A stretch of 7,498 nucleotides of DNA from Prevotellaceae bacterium (GTDB lineage Bacteria > Bacteroidota > Bacteroidia > Bacteroidales > Bacteroidaceae), in assembly GCA_022508685.1 (NCBI GenBank), contig JAFLUS010000087.1:1-7498 (forward strand), in the 5' to 3' direction. The notes below the pieces were generated by a model. The model was given only the letters and a program-made list of their open reading frames with translations. It did not search any database and was not told the DNA's origin. Of the stretch, positions 1-7,360 are shown piece by piece. How positions within the stretch are numbered: the stretch's first letter is position 1; every line of letters begins with the position of its first letter. Both the position numbers and the translations under genes were made by a program.

Positions 1-2
1 GT

Positions 3-1517
3 TCAATTCTTCTTGGTGAGGAATGCGGCGAACTTGGCGACGGCTTGGGCGCGGTGGCTGATGCCGTTCTTCTGCTCGGCGCTCATTTCGGCAAAGGTCT
101 GGTCGTAGCCGTCGGGGAGGAAGAGGGGGTCGTAGCCGAAGCCGCCTTCGCCACGGCGTTCTGCCAGTATCTTGCCGTCGACGGTGCCTTCGAAGTAGTG
201 GACGGAGTCGTCGGTGACGAAGGCGATGACGGTGCGGAAGTCGGCTTTGCGGTTTTCGTTTCCGTTGAGGGCGTCGAGGAGTTTGCGCATGTTGGCTTCG
301 TTGTCGTGTCCTTTGCCGTCGGCATAGCGGGCGGAGAGGACGCCGGGTGCGCCGCCGAGCGCGTCGCACTCGAGTCCGCTGTCGTCGGCAAAGCAGTCGA
401 AGCCGTAGTAGGTCTTGACGAACTGGGCTTTCTGCAGGGCGTTCTCGCGGAAGGTGCTGCCGGTTTCGGGGATGTCGCGATGGCAGCCGATGTCGTCGAG
501 GCTGCGCACTTCGAATTGGTCGCCGAGGATTTGGCGGACTTCTTCGAGTTTGTGGGCGTTGTTGGTGGCAAAGACGATGGTGCGTTTGTCGCTGTTGCTC
601 TTGGCTTTGATTTTGTCGAATCCTTCGCCATATACGCCGAGCACGTTGCCCATCGACATGAAGGCGTAGGGGTCGATGCTCTTTATCATGCGGAAGATGT
701 TGATGCTCTCGCTGCGCTTGGCAAGGCAGACGAGCACTTTGCGTTCGGTCTTGGTGTACCATCCCGTGCCGTCGATGACGGTGACGCCGCGGCCGGTGGC
801 GTTGATGGCGTCGGCAATTTTCGAGTAGTTGCGCGAGAATATCATGAATTGCACGGACTGGCGTCGGCGGTTCATGACGTAGTCGAGGGTGACGCTCGAA
901 ATGCTGAGCGTGATGTAGCCGAGAATGACGCGCTGCAGGCTGTCGGCTTCATCGCGGAAGACGAAGTAACTCGACGAAATGACGATGATGTCGCAGATGA
1001 GGATGACGTTGCCGAGACTCAGGTTCTTGTACTTGTTGACGATGGCTGCAATGATGTCCGTTCCGCCGGTCGAGCCGTTGTTGAGGAAACACATGGCGAG
1101 GGCTACGCCTTCGAAGATGCCGCCAATGATGCATGAGAGCGTGCGGTCGGACAGTACCTTGGGCAGGTGTCCGGGTTCGACGCCCGGCTGCATTTCGATG
1201 ATGCGCTGCATGGCCCACAGGATGAAGGAGAGCATGAGCACGGCATAGATGGTCTTGATGCAGAATTTCCATCCCAGTTCGATGACGGCTGCCACGAGGA
1301 AGATGATGTTGATGAGGAGGTAGGTGTTCTGCACCTCGAAGTGGGTGATGTAATAGATGATGGATGCCACACCCGTAAATCCGCCTGTCGTAATCTCGTA
1401 GGGCAGCAGGAAGCAGGTGAGCCCTGTGGCGTAGATGATGAGGGCGAAGGTGATGAACACATAGTCGCGCGCCTCTTGCCAGAAGTTGCGCGCGAATGTA
1501 GGAAGTTGTGGTTGCAT
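3..1517 (-). CDS. rdgB: YitT-family membrane protein fused in frame to RdgB/HAM1 non-canonical purine NTP pyrophosphatase
   Basis: One 504-residue frame holds two proteins that are normally separate. Residues 1-215 carry five or six hydrophobic segments (about 18-40, 45-60, 67-87, 90-108, 127-147, 168-187, 193-212) with the YitT-type GGFTG (45-49) and NNGSTGGTD (146-154). Residues 220-303 match the soluble C-terminal domain (DUF2179) of YitT proteins. RdgB begins at about 312: FATNNAHK (316-323, phosphate-binding), ADDSGLE (377-383, catalytic/metal acidic residues), PGVLSARYA (391-399), GFGYDP (459-464, base recognition) and SHRA (487-490). RdgB enzymes hydrolyse dITP, ITP and XTP to the monophosphate plus pyrophosphate; the role of YitT is unknown. 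The linker is only about eight residues, with no stop and no ATG. The nearest possible internal starts are Met287, Met289 and a GTG at 292, all inside the DUF2179 domain. The start ATG overlaps the leuS stop (TAATG), implying coupled translation. Domain identities are secure; whether the cell makes one polypeptide is less so. Confidence 0.93.
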   Translation of the reverse strand: MQPQLPTFARNFWQEARDYVFITFALIIYATGLTCFLLPYEITTGGFTGVASIIYYITHFEVQNTYLLINIIFLVAAVIELGWKFCIKTIYAVLMLSFILWAMQRIIEMQPGVEPGHLPKVLSDRTLSCIIGGIFEGVALAMCFLNNGSTGGTDIIAAIVNKYKNLSLGNVILICDIIVISSSYFVFRDEADSLQRVILGYITLSISSVTLDYVMNRRRQSVQFMIFSRNYSKIADAINATGRGVTVIDGTGWYTKTERKVLVCLAKRSESINIFRMIKSIDPYAFMSMGNVLGVYGEGFDKIKAKSNSDKRTIVFATNNAHKLEEVRQILGDQFEVRSLDDIGCHRDIPETGSTFRENALQKAQFVKTYYGFDCFADDSGLECDALGGAPGVLSARYADGKGHDNEANMRKLLDALNGNENRKADFRTVIAFVTDDSVHYFEGTVDGKILAERRGEGGFGYDPLFLPDGYDQTFAEMSAEQKNGISHRAQAVAKFAAFLTKKN

Positions 1518-4372
1518 TATTTCGATTTCAATACGATGTTCACGATTTTCTTTGGTACGACGATGGTTTTCACGTGTTGGAAACCTTCCATGTATTTTGC
1601 CGACTGCGGATTGTCGAGCACGGCACGCTCTATCGTGGCGTTGTCGGCATCGGCGGGGAACGACATCTGGAAACGTGCCTTGCCGTTGAAACTAATGGTC
1701 AGTTGCACGTTGTCTTCGTGGAGGTATTCCTCGTTCCATGCAGGCCATTGTGCATCGCACACGGTGTCGGTGTGTCCGAGTTGCGCCCAGAGTTCTTCGC
1801 AGATGTGGGGGCAGAACGGTGCGAGCAGCACGGTGAAGCGTTCGAGCACGGAGCGGTTGCTGCTCTTCTGCTGATTGAGTTCGTTCAGGCAAATCATGAA
1901 TGCCGACACGCTGGTGTTGTAGGAGAAGTTCTCGATGTCCTGCGTCACCTTCTTCGTCAGTTTATGGATGGATTTCAGTTCTTCGCGAGTGGGTTCGCCG
2001 TTGTCCGTGCAACGCAGTTCGCCGTTCTTGTCGAAGGCAAACATCCAGAGTTTGCGCAAGAAGCGGTGGCAGCCGTCGATGCCGTTGGTGTCCCATGGTT
2101 TCGATGCTTCGACGGGGCCGAGGAACATCTCGTAGAGGCGGAGCGTGTCGGCGCCGAATCGTTCGACAATCATATCGGGATTGACGACGTTGAACATCGA
2201 TTTCGACATCTTTTCTATCGCCCAGCCGCACACGTATTTGCCGTCTTCGAGAACGAACTCTGCGGAAGCGAATTCGGGACGCCATGCACGGAAGGCGTCG
2301 AGGTCGAGCACGTCGTTCTGCACGATGTTGACGTCGACGTGGATGGGTGTCGTGTCGTACTGCTTGCGCAGGTTGTAACTGACGAACGTGTTCGTGTCCT
2401 TGATGCGGTAGACGAAGTTGGAGCGTCCCTGTATCATACCCTGATTGATGAGTTTCTGGAACGGCTCTTCCTTCACGCTGTAGCCGAGGTCGAACAGCAC
2501 TTTGTTCCAGAAGCGCGAGTAGATGAGGTGTCCCGTGGCGTGTTCCGTTCCGCCGACGTAGAGGTCGACGTTCTGCCAGTATTCGTCTGCCTCCTTGCCG
2601 ACGAGCGCATTCGCGTTGTGCGGGTCCATGTAGCGCAGATAGTATGCCGACGAGCCTGCAAAACCGGGCATCGTGTAGAGTTCGATAGGGAATACGGTCT
2701 GTTCGTCGATGTCGGCCACGTCGACCACCGAGCGCGTCTGTTCGTTCCACGCCCATCGGGTGGCGTTTCCGAGTGGCGGTTCACCCGTTTCCGTCGGCAG
2801 GAACTTGTCGACTTCGGGCAGTTCGAGCGGCAGACATTCGGCAGGAATCATCGTGGGAATGCCCTGCTTGTAGTACACGGGGAAGGGCTCGCCCCAGTAG
2901 CGCTGACGCGAGAAGATGGCATCGCGCAGTCGGTAGTTCACCTTCACGCGACCCAGTCCGTTTTCCGTTACATATTTCTTCGTGGCTGCAATGGCTTCCT
3001 TCACCTGCAGTCCGTTGAGGTTGAGTCCCTTGTATGCAGCGAGTTGTTCTGCCGAAAGGCGAGGCGAGTTGCACATCGTGCCTTCCTTGGCATCGAAACT
3101 CTCTTCGCTGACGTCTGCACCCTCGATGAGCGGAACGATGGGCAAGTCGAAATGCTTGGCAAATGCGTAGTCGCGGCTGTCGTGGGCGGGAACTGCCATG
3201 ATGGCACCCGTGCCGTAGCCTGCCAGCACGTATTCCGAAATCCAGATGGGGATGCGCTCCTGCGTAAACGGATTGACGGCATACGAACCCGAGAACACGC
3301 CCGTGACGGTGTGGTCGATTTGGCGTTCGCGTTCCGTGCGTTTCTTCACATACGTGAGATAGTCGTCCACGGCCTGTTGCTGTTCCGCCGTCGTGAGTTG
3401 TGCAACGAGTTCAGACTCAGGCGCCAGCACCATGAATGTGACGCCGAATATGGTGTCGGCACGTGTGGTGAAAATCGTAAATTCCACGTCGCTGTCGGCC
3501 ACCTTGAACTGCATCTCCGTACCCTCGCTGCGGCCAATCCAGTTGCGCTGCGTTTCCTTCAGCGAATCCGTCCATTCCACCGTGTCGAGTCCGTCGAGCA
3601 GCCGTTGTGCGTAGGCACTCACACGCAGACACCACTGACGCATCCGCTTCTGCTCCACCGGATAGCCGCCACGCACGCTCACGCCTTCCACCACTTCGTC
3701 GTTCGCCAGCACCGTACCGAGTTTCGGACACCAGTTCACCATCGTTTCGCCGAGGAAGGCAATGCGCCAGTTCATCAGCACGTCGCTCTGCGCCTTTGCC
3801 TCCATGGCGTTCCACTGCGCAGCCGTCAGCGTGAGTTCTTCACTTCCGGCAGCCGTCAGTCCGTCGGTACCGTGTTGCGCCAAGTGTTCCACCAAGCGGC
3901 TGATGGGCTGTGCACGCTGCAACGACGTGTCGTAGTAACTGTCGAACATCAGTTGGAACGCCCATTGCGTCCATTTATAATAGTCGGGCGCACACGTGCG
4001 CACCTCGCGGTTCCAGTCGAACGAGAAACCGATTTTGTCCAATTGCTGGCGGTAGCGGTCGATATTCTCGAACGTCGTCACCTCGGGATGCTGTCCCGTC
4101 TGTATCGCATACTGTTCGGCAGGCAGTCCGTAGGCATCGTAGCCCATGGGGTTGAGCACGTTGAAGCCCTGCAGCCGCTTGTAGCGGGCATAGATGTCGC
4201 TGGCAATGTAGCCCAACGGGTGACCCACGTGCAGTCCCGCACCGCTCGGGTAGGGAAACATGTTGAGCACGTAGAACTTCTTTCGGTTGCGGTCTTCCGT
4301 CACACGGTAAGTCTGCTGTTCCACCCACCGTGCCTGCCATTTCTGTTCGATTTCTCTGAAGTTATAATCCAT
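1517..4372 (-). CDS. leuS: Leucyl-tRNA synthetase (class I)
   Basis: This cytoplasmic enzyme charges tRNA-Leu with leucine, using ATP, and edits mischarged tRNA. The 951-residue product has the class I signatures HVGH (48-51) in the Rossmann ATP site and KMSKS (721-725). The CP1 editing domain lies between, with the threonine-rich [10 protein letters not shown] (301-310) and [13 protein letters not shown] (393-405), which holds the aspartate region that reads the amino group of the mischarged residue. [11 protein letters not shown] (488-498) and [18 protein letters not shown] (605-622) are typical LeuRS segments. About 90 residues (630-718) between the latter and KMSKS form an insertion I associate with Bacteroidetes and which helps explain a length above the roughly 860 residues of E. 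coli. The anticodon-binding helical domain starts near 770 and the small C-terminal domain occupies about 885-951. It is the first gene of a leftward operon; its TAA shares a base with the next ATG. The start is chosen because [12 protein letters not shown] is the normal LeuRS N-terminus. Confidence 0.98.
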   Translation of the reverse strand: MDYNFREIEQKWQARWVEQQTYRVTEDRNRKKFYVLNMFPYPSGAGLHVGHPLGYIASDIYARYKRLQGFNVLNPMGYDAYGLPAEQYAIQTGQHPEVTTFENIDRYRQQLDKIGFSFDWNREVRTCAPDYYKWTQWAFQLMFDSYYDTSLQRAQPISRLVEHLAQHGTDGLTAAGSEELTLTAAQWNAMEAKAQSDVLMNWRIAFLGETMVNWCPKLGTVLANDEVVEGVSVRGGYPVEQKRMRQWCLRVSAYAQRLLDGLDTVEWTDSLKETQRNWIGRSEGTEMQFKVADSDVEFTIFTTRADTIFGVTFMVLAPESELVAQLTTAEQQQAVDDYLTYVKKRTERERQIDHTVTGVFSGSYAVNPFTQERIPIWISEYVLAGYGTGAIMAVPAHDSRDYAFAKHFDLPIVPLIEGADVSEESFDAKEGTMCNSPRLSAEQLAAYKGLNLNGLQVKEAIAATKKYVTENGLGRVKVNYRLRDAIFSRQRYWGEPFPVYYKQGIPTMIPAECLPLELPEVDKFLPTETGEPPLGNATRWAWNEQTRSVVDVADIDEQTVFPIELYTMPGFAGSSAYYLRYMDPHNANALVGKEADEYWQNVDLYVGGTEHATGHLIYSRFWNKVLFDLGYSVKEEPFQKLINQGMIQGRSNFVYRIKDTNTFVSYNLRKQYDTTPIHVDVNIVQNDVLDLDAFRAWRPEFASAEFVLEDGKYVCGWAIEKMSKSMFNVVNPDMIVERFGADTLRLYEMFLGPVEASKPWDTNGIDGCHRFLRKLWMFAFDKNGELRCTDNGEPTREELKSIHKLTKKVTQDIENFSYNTSVSAFMICLNELNQQKSSNRSVLERFTVLLAPFCPHICEELWAQLGHTDTVCDAQWPAWNEEYLHEDNVQLTISFNGKARFQMSFPADADNATIERAVLDNPQSAKYMEGFQHVKTIVVPKKIVNIVLKSK

Positions 4373-4399
4373 ATCGTAGTCGTTTTTCTGTCTTCGTCA

Positions 4400-4412
4400 C
4401 CGCAGTCTGCGG
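4400..4412 (-). promoter_or_regulatory. Short hairpin at the 5' end of the predicted leuS leader
   Basis: The minus strand reads CCGCA-GAC-TGCGG: five Watson-Crick pairs around a three-base loop, extendable by two G-U wobble pairs. If the promoter at 4424-4454 is right, the transcript starts near 4417-4420, so this hairpin lies almost at the mRNA 5' end and about 28 bases before the leuS ATG. It could protect the 5' end or be incidental. It lacks a T-tract, so it is not an intrinsic terminator, and I see no T-box or leucine-rich leader peptide. Confidence 0.35.
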
Positions 4413-4423
4413 CAAAATTTCTG

Positions 4424-4454
4424 CAAAGTAACTGATTTTATTTCACATAACAAA
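4424..4454 (-). promoter_or_regulatory. Predicted Bacteroidetes-type promoter of leuS
   Basis: On the minus strand, TTTG (4454-4451) is followed after 19 bases by TTACTTTG (4431-4424). The Bacteroidetes primary sigma factor recognises TTTG near -33 and TAnnTTTG near -7 with about 19-21 bases between; the only mismatch is T for A at the second position of the -7 box. The implied start lies a few bases downstream, leaving a leader of about 45 bases before the leuS ATG. This promoter would drive leuS and the coupled membrane-RdgB gene. Confidence 0.6.
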
Positions 4455-4623
4455 GCAAAACCACGTTTTTGCAGTATCATAGCCGCCAAACATGCGCAGA
4501 CGGGCAGAAATTCGGATGCGTCACGACAGAAATTTACGCATTTTTCAGCACGGCATAACTTACTCTGTTTCTTGCCGTTACAAAATGTGAAGAAAATCGT
4601 TTTGCTTGCAGAAGCAGGAAAAG

Positions 4624-4655
4624 ATTGCACATATCAGGCGATTTATGTAACTTTG
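4624..4655 (+). promoter_or_regulatory. Predicted Bacteroidetes-type promoter of tdk-ligA
   Basis: TAACTTTG (4648-4655) matches the Bacteroidetes -7 consensus TAnnTTTG exactly. ATTG (4624-4627) lies 20 bases upstream, one mismatch from the -33 TTTG. The predicted start near 4659-4661 leaves a leader of about 20 bases that is A-rich and has no Shine-Dalgarno sequence, as is usual in this phylum. Confidence 0.62.
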
Positions 4656-4680
4656 CCCAAAGAAAAATACAACTACGACC

Positions 4681-5298
4681 ATGTCAGAACTCAACTATAG
4701 GGGCGGCGGCGAAATGATGCGCCGAGGCCGCGTCGAAGTGATTTGCGGCTCCATGTTCTCGGGCAAGACCGAAGAACTGATTCGGCGAATGCGGCGTGCC
4801 CAGTTCGCACGGCAACACGTGCAGATATTCAAACCGAGCATCGACGTGCGATACAGCGAAGAAGAAGTCGTGTCGCACGAAGGCAACAGCATCATGTCGA
4901 CACCCGTCGACTCGTCGCAGAGCATCCTGCTGCTGACGGGCGACAGCGACGTGGTCGGCATCGACGAAGCACAATTCTTCGATGCCGGCATCGTCAGCGT
5001 GTGCAACGAACTTGCCCAACGCGGCATCCGCGTCATCGTAGCCGGACTCGACCTCGACTTCAAGGGCGTACCCTTCGGCCCCATGCCGCAGTTGCTCGCC
5101 ATTGCCGACGACGTCACCAAGGTGCATGCCATCTGCGTGCGGTGCGGCTCGCTCGCCTACGTCAGCCACCGCATCGTGGAGGGCGAACGCCAAGTCATGC
5201 TGGGCGAAACCAAGGAGTACGAACCGCTCTGCCGCGAATGCTATGCCGAAGCCTGCCGCACCCAGCGCGACGAACCGCAGCAGCAGGCATTGTTCTGA
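4681..5298 (+). CDS. tdk: Thymidine kinase (type II, zinc-binding)
   Basis: This enzyme phosphorylates salvaged thymidine to dTMP with ATP in the cytoplasm. The 205-residue protein has the P-loop GSMFSGKT (23-30), the DEAQF motif (95-99) whose Glu96 is the expected catalytic base, and the substrate-lasso region that follows. The structural zinc site is C152-x2-C155 and C184-x2-C187. [12 protein letters not shown] (173-184) is typical of the family and includes the tyrosine-bearing lasso. ATG 4681 is preferred because the Bacteroides enzymes I recall carry a similar 15-20 residue lead before [16 protein letters not shown], and it lies just behind a good promoter; Met12 and Met13 are alternative starts. 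The protein ends in QQALF (201-205), a sequence of the sliding-clamp-binding QxxLF type and not, to my knowledge, a family feature. The DNA ligase gene follows after 28 bp, so the two are probably co-transcribed. Confidence 0.96.
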   Translation: MSELNYRGGGEMMRRGRVEVICGSMFSGKTEELIRRMRRAQFARQHVQIFKPSIDVRYSEEEVVSHEGNSIMSTPVDSSQSILLLTGDSDVVGIDEAQFFDAGIVSVCNELAQRGIRVIVAGLDLDFKGVPFGPMPQLLAIADDVTKVHAICVRCGSLAYVSHRIVEGERQVMLGETKEYEPLCRECYAEACRTQRDEPQQQALF

Positions 5299-5326
5299 CC
5301 CATTCACCCATACAGCCTTTCCCACC

Positions 5327-7360
5327 ATGAACGAAACGACATTGCAACGAATGCGCCAACTCGTGGACGAACTCAATCGTGCCGCAGATGCCTACTACGA
5401 CGGACAGTCGGAACTGATGACCGACTACGAATGGGACGCGCGTTTCGACGAACTGCGGCGATTGGAACAGGAAGCGGGCGAAACGCTCGCAGACAGTCCC
5501 ACGCAGCGCGTATCGGCAGACAACATCGCCGGACAGAAGGAAGAACACGAATATGCAGCCCTCTCGCTCGCAAAGACCAAATCGCCCGACGACCTCGTCA
5601 AATGGGCAGAAGGACGTCCCGTATGGTTCTCATGGAAACTTGACGGGCTCACCCTCGTCGTCACCTACGACGGCGGCAGGCTCAGCAAAATCGTCACACG
5701 CGGAAACGGACACGAAGGCACCGTCGTCACGCATCTCGCCAACGCCATTCACGGCATTCCCGCGACCATTTCCTATCGCGGTCACCTCGTCGTGCGCGGA
5801 GAGGCAGTCATCAGTTACGACGACTTCGAACGTTTCCTCATGGAGACCGATGCCGACTACGCCAACCCGCGCAACCTCGCATCGGGTTCGCTCACGTTGA
5901 AAGACGTGTCCGAAGTGCGCCAACGCAACCTCCGCTGGCTGCCCTTCACGCTCGTCCACACCGACGACGACAGCCTCGTGTCGTGGGGCGAGCAAATGCG
6001 CTTTCTTGCGTCGCAAGGCATGCACTGCGTCGACCACGAATGTGTGGCAGACCCGACGTTGGAACACGTCACGGCTGCCATCGACCGCTGGACGCAGCGC
6101 GTAACCGACCACTCCAACCCCTTCCCCGTCGACGGACTCGTCATCTGCTACGACGACACGGCATACGCCGCCACCGGCAGCGTCACCGGACATCATGCCA
6201 CCCGTGCCGGCATCGCCTTCAAATGGCAGGATGAGGCTGCTGCGACCGAACTCGAACACGTCGAATGGTCGTGCGCCACAGGCACCATTTCGCCCGTCGC
6301 CGTCTTCCGTCCCGTCGAACTGGAAGGCACCACCGTGCGTCGCGCCTCGCTCTGCAACATCAGCGAATGCGAACGGCTGGGCATCGGTGGGGCAGGCACG
6401 GTGCTGTCCGTCATCAAAGCCAACAAGATAATTCCGAAAGTCATCCACGTGGAACGCACCGTCGGTACGCTCTGCGTGCCCGACCGCTGTCCCGTCTGCG
6501 AACATCCCACCGAAATCGTCTGCAGCGAACGCGGCACCCGCACGCTCCACTGCACCAACGCCGCCTGTCCGGCAAAGCAGTTGCGCAAGTTCGCCCGCTT
6601 CGTTTCCAAAGAGGGCGTCGACATCGACGGCATATCCGAACAGACCCTCGCCCGCTTCGTCAACATGGGATGGATTAGCGAAGTCGCCGACATCTACGAC
6701 CTCCCGCTCCATTTGCCCGAAATGGCGCAAATGGAAGGTTTCGGCAAGAAATCGGCGCAAAAGATAAAGGCAGCCATCGAACGGGCAACCGTCGTCGACG
6801 CCACCAAACTCCTCTATGCACTCTCCATTCCTCTCTGCGGCATCGACGTGTGCAAGCGCCTCCTCGCAGCCTATTCGTTAGACGACCTCATCCGCACCGC
6901 CTCAACCACGACCGAAAGCGTCTATTTCACTCACATTGCCGGCATCGGGCCCGAAAAATCGGCAGCCTTCGTCCGTTGGTTCCACAACGAGCAGAACCGT
7001 CAGTCGGTGGAACGTCTGCTCTCCAAAGTTCGCGTGCGTGAAGACAAGCCCCTGTCGGCAGGCAACCGCTGTGCCAACATGACCTTCGTCATTACCGGCG
7101 ACGTGCATCACTACCGCAACCGCAAGGAACTCCAAGCCTACATCGAATCGCAAGGTGGAAAAGTGTCAGGCAGCGTGAGTGGTGCCACCAATTTCCTCAT
7201 CAACAACGACCTGCAGTCAGCATCGAGCAAAAACCAGCGTGCCCGCCAATTAGGCATCCCCATCCTTTCCGAAGACGAATTCATCCGCCAATTCGGCGAC
7301 GACACTGCCGCCGTCACGTCAACGCCTTCCACTCCCTTCATGGGCAATTTGTTTGCGTGA
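5327..7360 (+). CDS. ligA: NAD+-dependent DNA ligase, divergent LigA-type paralogue
   Basis: It should seal 3'-OH/5'-phosphate nicks, using NAD+ to adenylate a lysine. The 677-residue protein has the full LigA order: domain Ia with AYYDGQSELMTDYEWD (22-37, NMN binding); adenylation domain with nucleophile Lys104 in KLDG, TRGNG (124-128), VRGE (156-159) and NPRN (180-183); DGLVIC (269-274) and AFKW (297-300, Lys299); OB fold about 305-375; zinc finger C388, C391, C409, C414; helix-hairpin-helix region about 425-565; BRCT about 581-656. Against canonical LigA, the Glu two residues before the nucleophile is Ser102, TRGDG is TRGNG, GEdVT is GTVVT, and the motif IV lysine (DGVVIK) is Cys274. Whole stretches such as KANKIIP and FLINNDLQSASSKN resemble a second LigA clade I remember from Clostridia. 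A housekeeping ligase probably lies elsewhere in the genome. The start at 5327 fits the family N-terminus; the frame extends upstream only inside tdk. A Thr/Ser-rich tail ends in GNLFA. Confidence 0.93.
   Translation: MNETTLQRMRQLVDELNRAADAYYDGQSELMTDYEWDARFDELRRLEQEAGETLADSPTQRVSADNIAGQKEEHEYAALSLAKTKSPDDLVKWAEGRPVWFSWKLDGLTLVVTYDGGRLSKIVTRGNGHEGTVVTHLANAIHGIPATISYRGHLVVRGEAVISYDDFERFLMETDADYANPRNLASGSLTLKDVSEVRQRNLRWLPFTLVHTDDDSLVSWGEQMRFLASQGMHCVDHECVADPTLEHVTAAIDRWTQRVTDHSNPFPVDGLVICYDDTAYAATGSVTGHHATRAGIAFKWQDEAAATELEHVEWSCATGTISPVAVFRPVELEGTTVRRASLCNISECERLGIGGAGTVLSVIKANKIIPKVIHVERTVGTLCVPDRCPVCEHPTEIVCSERGTRTLHCTNAACPAKQLRKFARFVSKEGVDIDGISEQTLARFVNMGWISEVADIYDLPLHLPEMAQMEGFGKKSAQKIKAAIERATVVDATKLLYALSIPLCGIDVCKRLLAAYSLDDLIRTASTTTESVYFTHIAGIGPEKSAAFVRWFHNEQNRQSVERLLSKVRVREDKPLSAGNRCANMTFVITGDVHHYRNRKELQAYIESQGGKVSGSVSGATNFLINNDLQSASSKNQRARQLGIPILSEDEFIRQFGDDTAAVTSTPSTPFMGNLFA

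Larger units (their letters stand above)
4373..4680. other. Divergent intergenic region between leuS and tdk
   Basis: This 308-bp gap is visibly richer in A and T than the flanking genes and holds the two divergent promoters listed separately. Other visible elements are two direct copies of CAGAAATT 22 bp apart (4505-4512 and 4527-4534), with an inverted copy at 4415-4422; an inverted repeat ATGCGT/ACGCAT (4516-4521 and 4536-4541) followed by TTTTT; and an inverted repeat ACGGCA/TGCCGT (4550-4555 and 4573-4578). None matches a regulator site I can name. A 77-codon minus-strand frame at 4397-4630 crosses the leuS promoter and looks non-coding. I see no tRNA or other RNA gene here. Confidence 0.7.

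Noticed and set aside
83..631. An ATG at 631 on the minus strand as a separate start for RdgB
   Set aside because: It lies near the domain junction but in a different frame from RdgB; the resulting 182-codon product is Ser/Thr/Pro-rich noise.
45..1136. A 363-codon plus-strand frame antisense to the membrane-RdgB fusion
   Set aside because: Codon-aligned mirror of a real gene; low-complexity Ala/Val/Asp-rich translation with no family resemblance.
1508..4435. A 975-codon open frame on the plus strand, antisense to leuS
   Set aside because: It is codon-aligned with leuS and stays open only because leuS has no TTA, CTA or TCA codons. Its translation is His/Val/Glu-rich with no recognisable domain, while the opposite strand is a textbook LeuRS.
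4516..4545. ATGCGT/ACGCAT followed by TTTTT as a terminator
   Set aside because: The stem is only six pairs around a 14-base loop, and it lies between two divergent promoters, where no plus-strand transcript needs ending.
4397..4630. A 77-codon minus-strand frame in the leuS-tdk gap
   Set aside because: It overlaps the predicted leuS promoter, has no homology I recognise, and its Cys/Lys/Phe-rich content is typical of translated AT-rich non-coding DNA.
5102..5326. A 75-codon upstream extension of the ligase frame inside tdk
   Set aside because: The ligase family N-terminus begins at the Met at 5327, and the extension is a Ser/Ala/Arg-rich out-of-frame reading of tdk.
4684..5376. A 230-codon minus-strand frame opposite tdk
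   Set aside because: Mirror frame of tdk, ended only by the TCA at tdk codon 2; no domain.
5630..6760. A 376-codon minus-strand frame inside ligA
   Set aside because: Mirror frame of the ligase caused by the same codon bias; no promoter and no recognisable motif.
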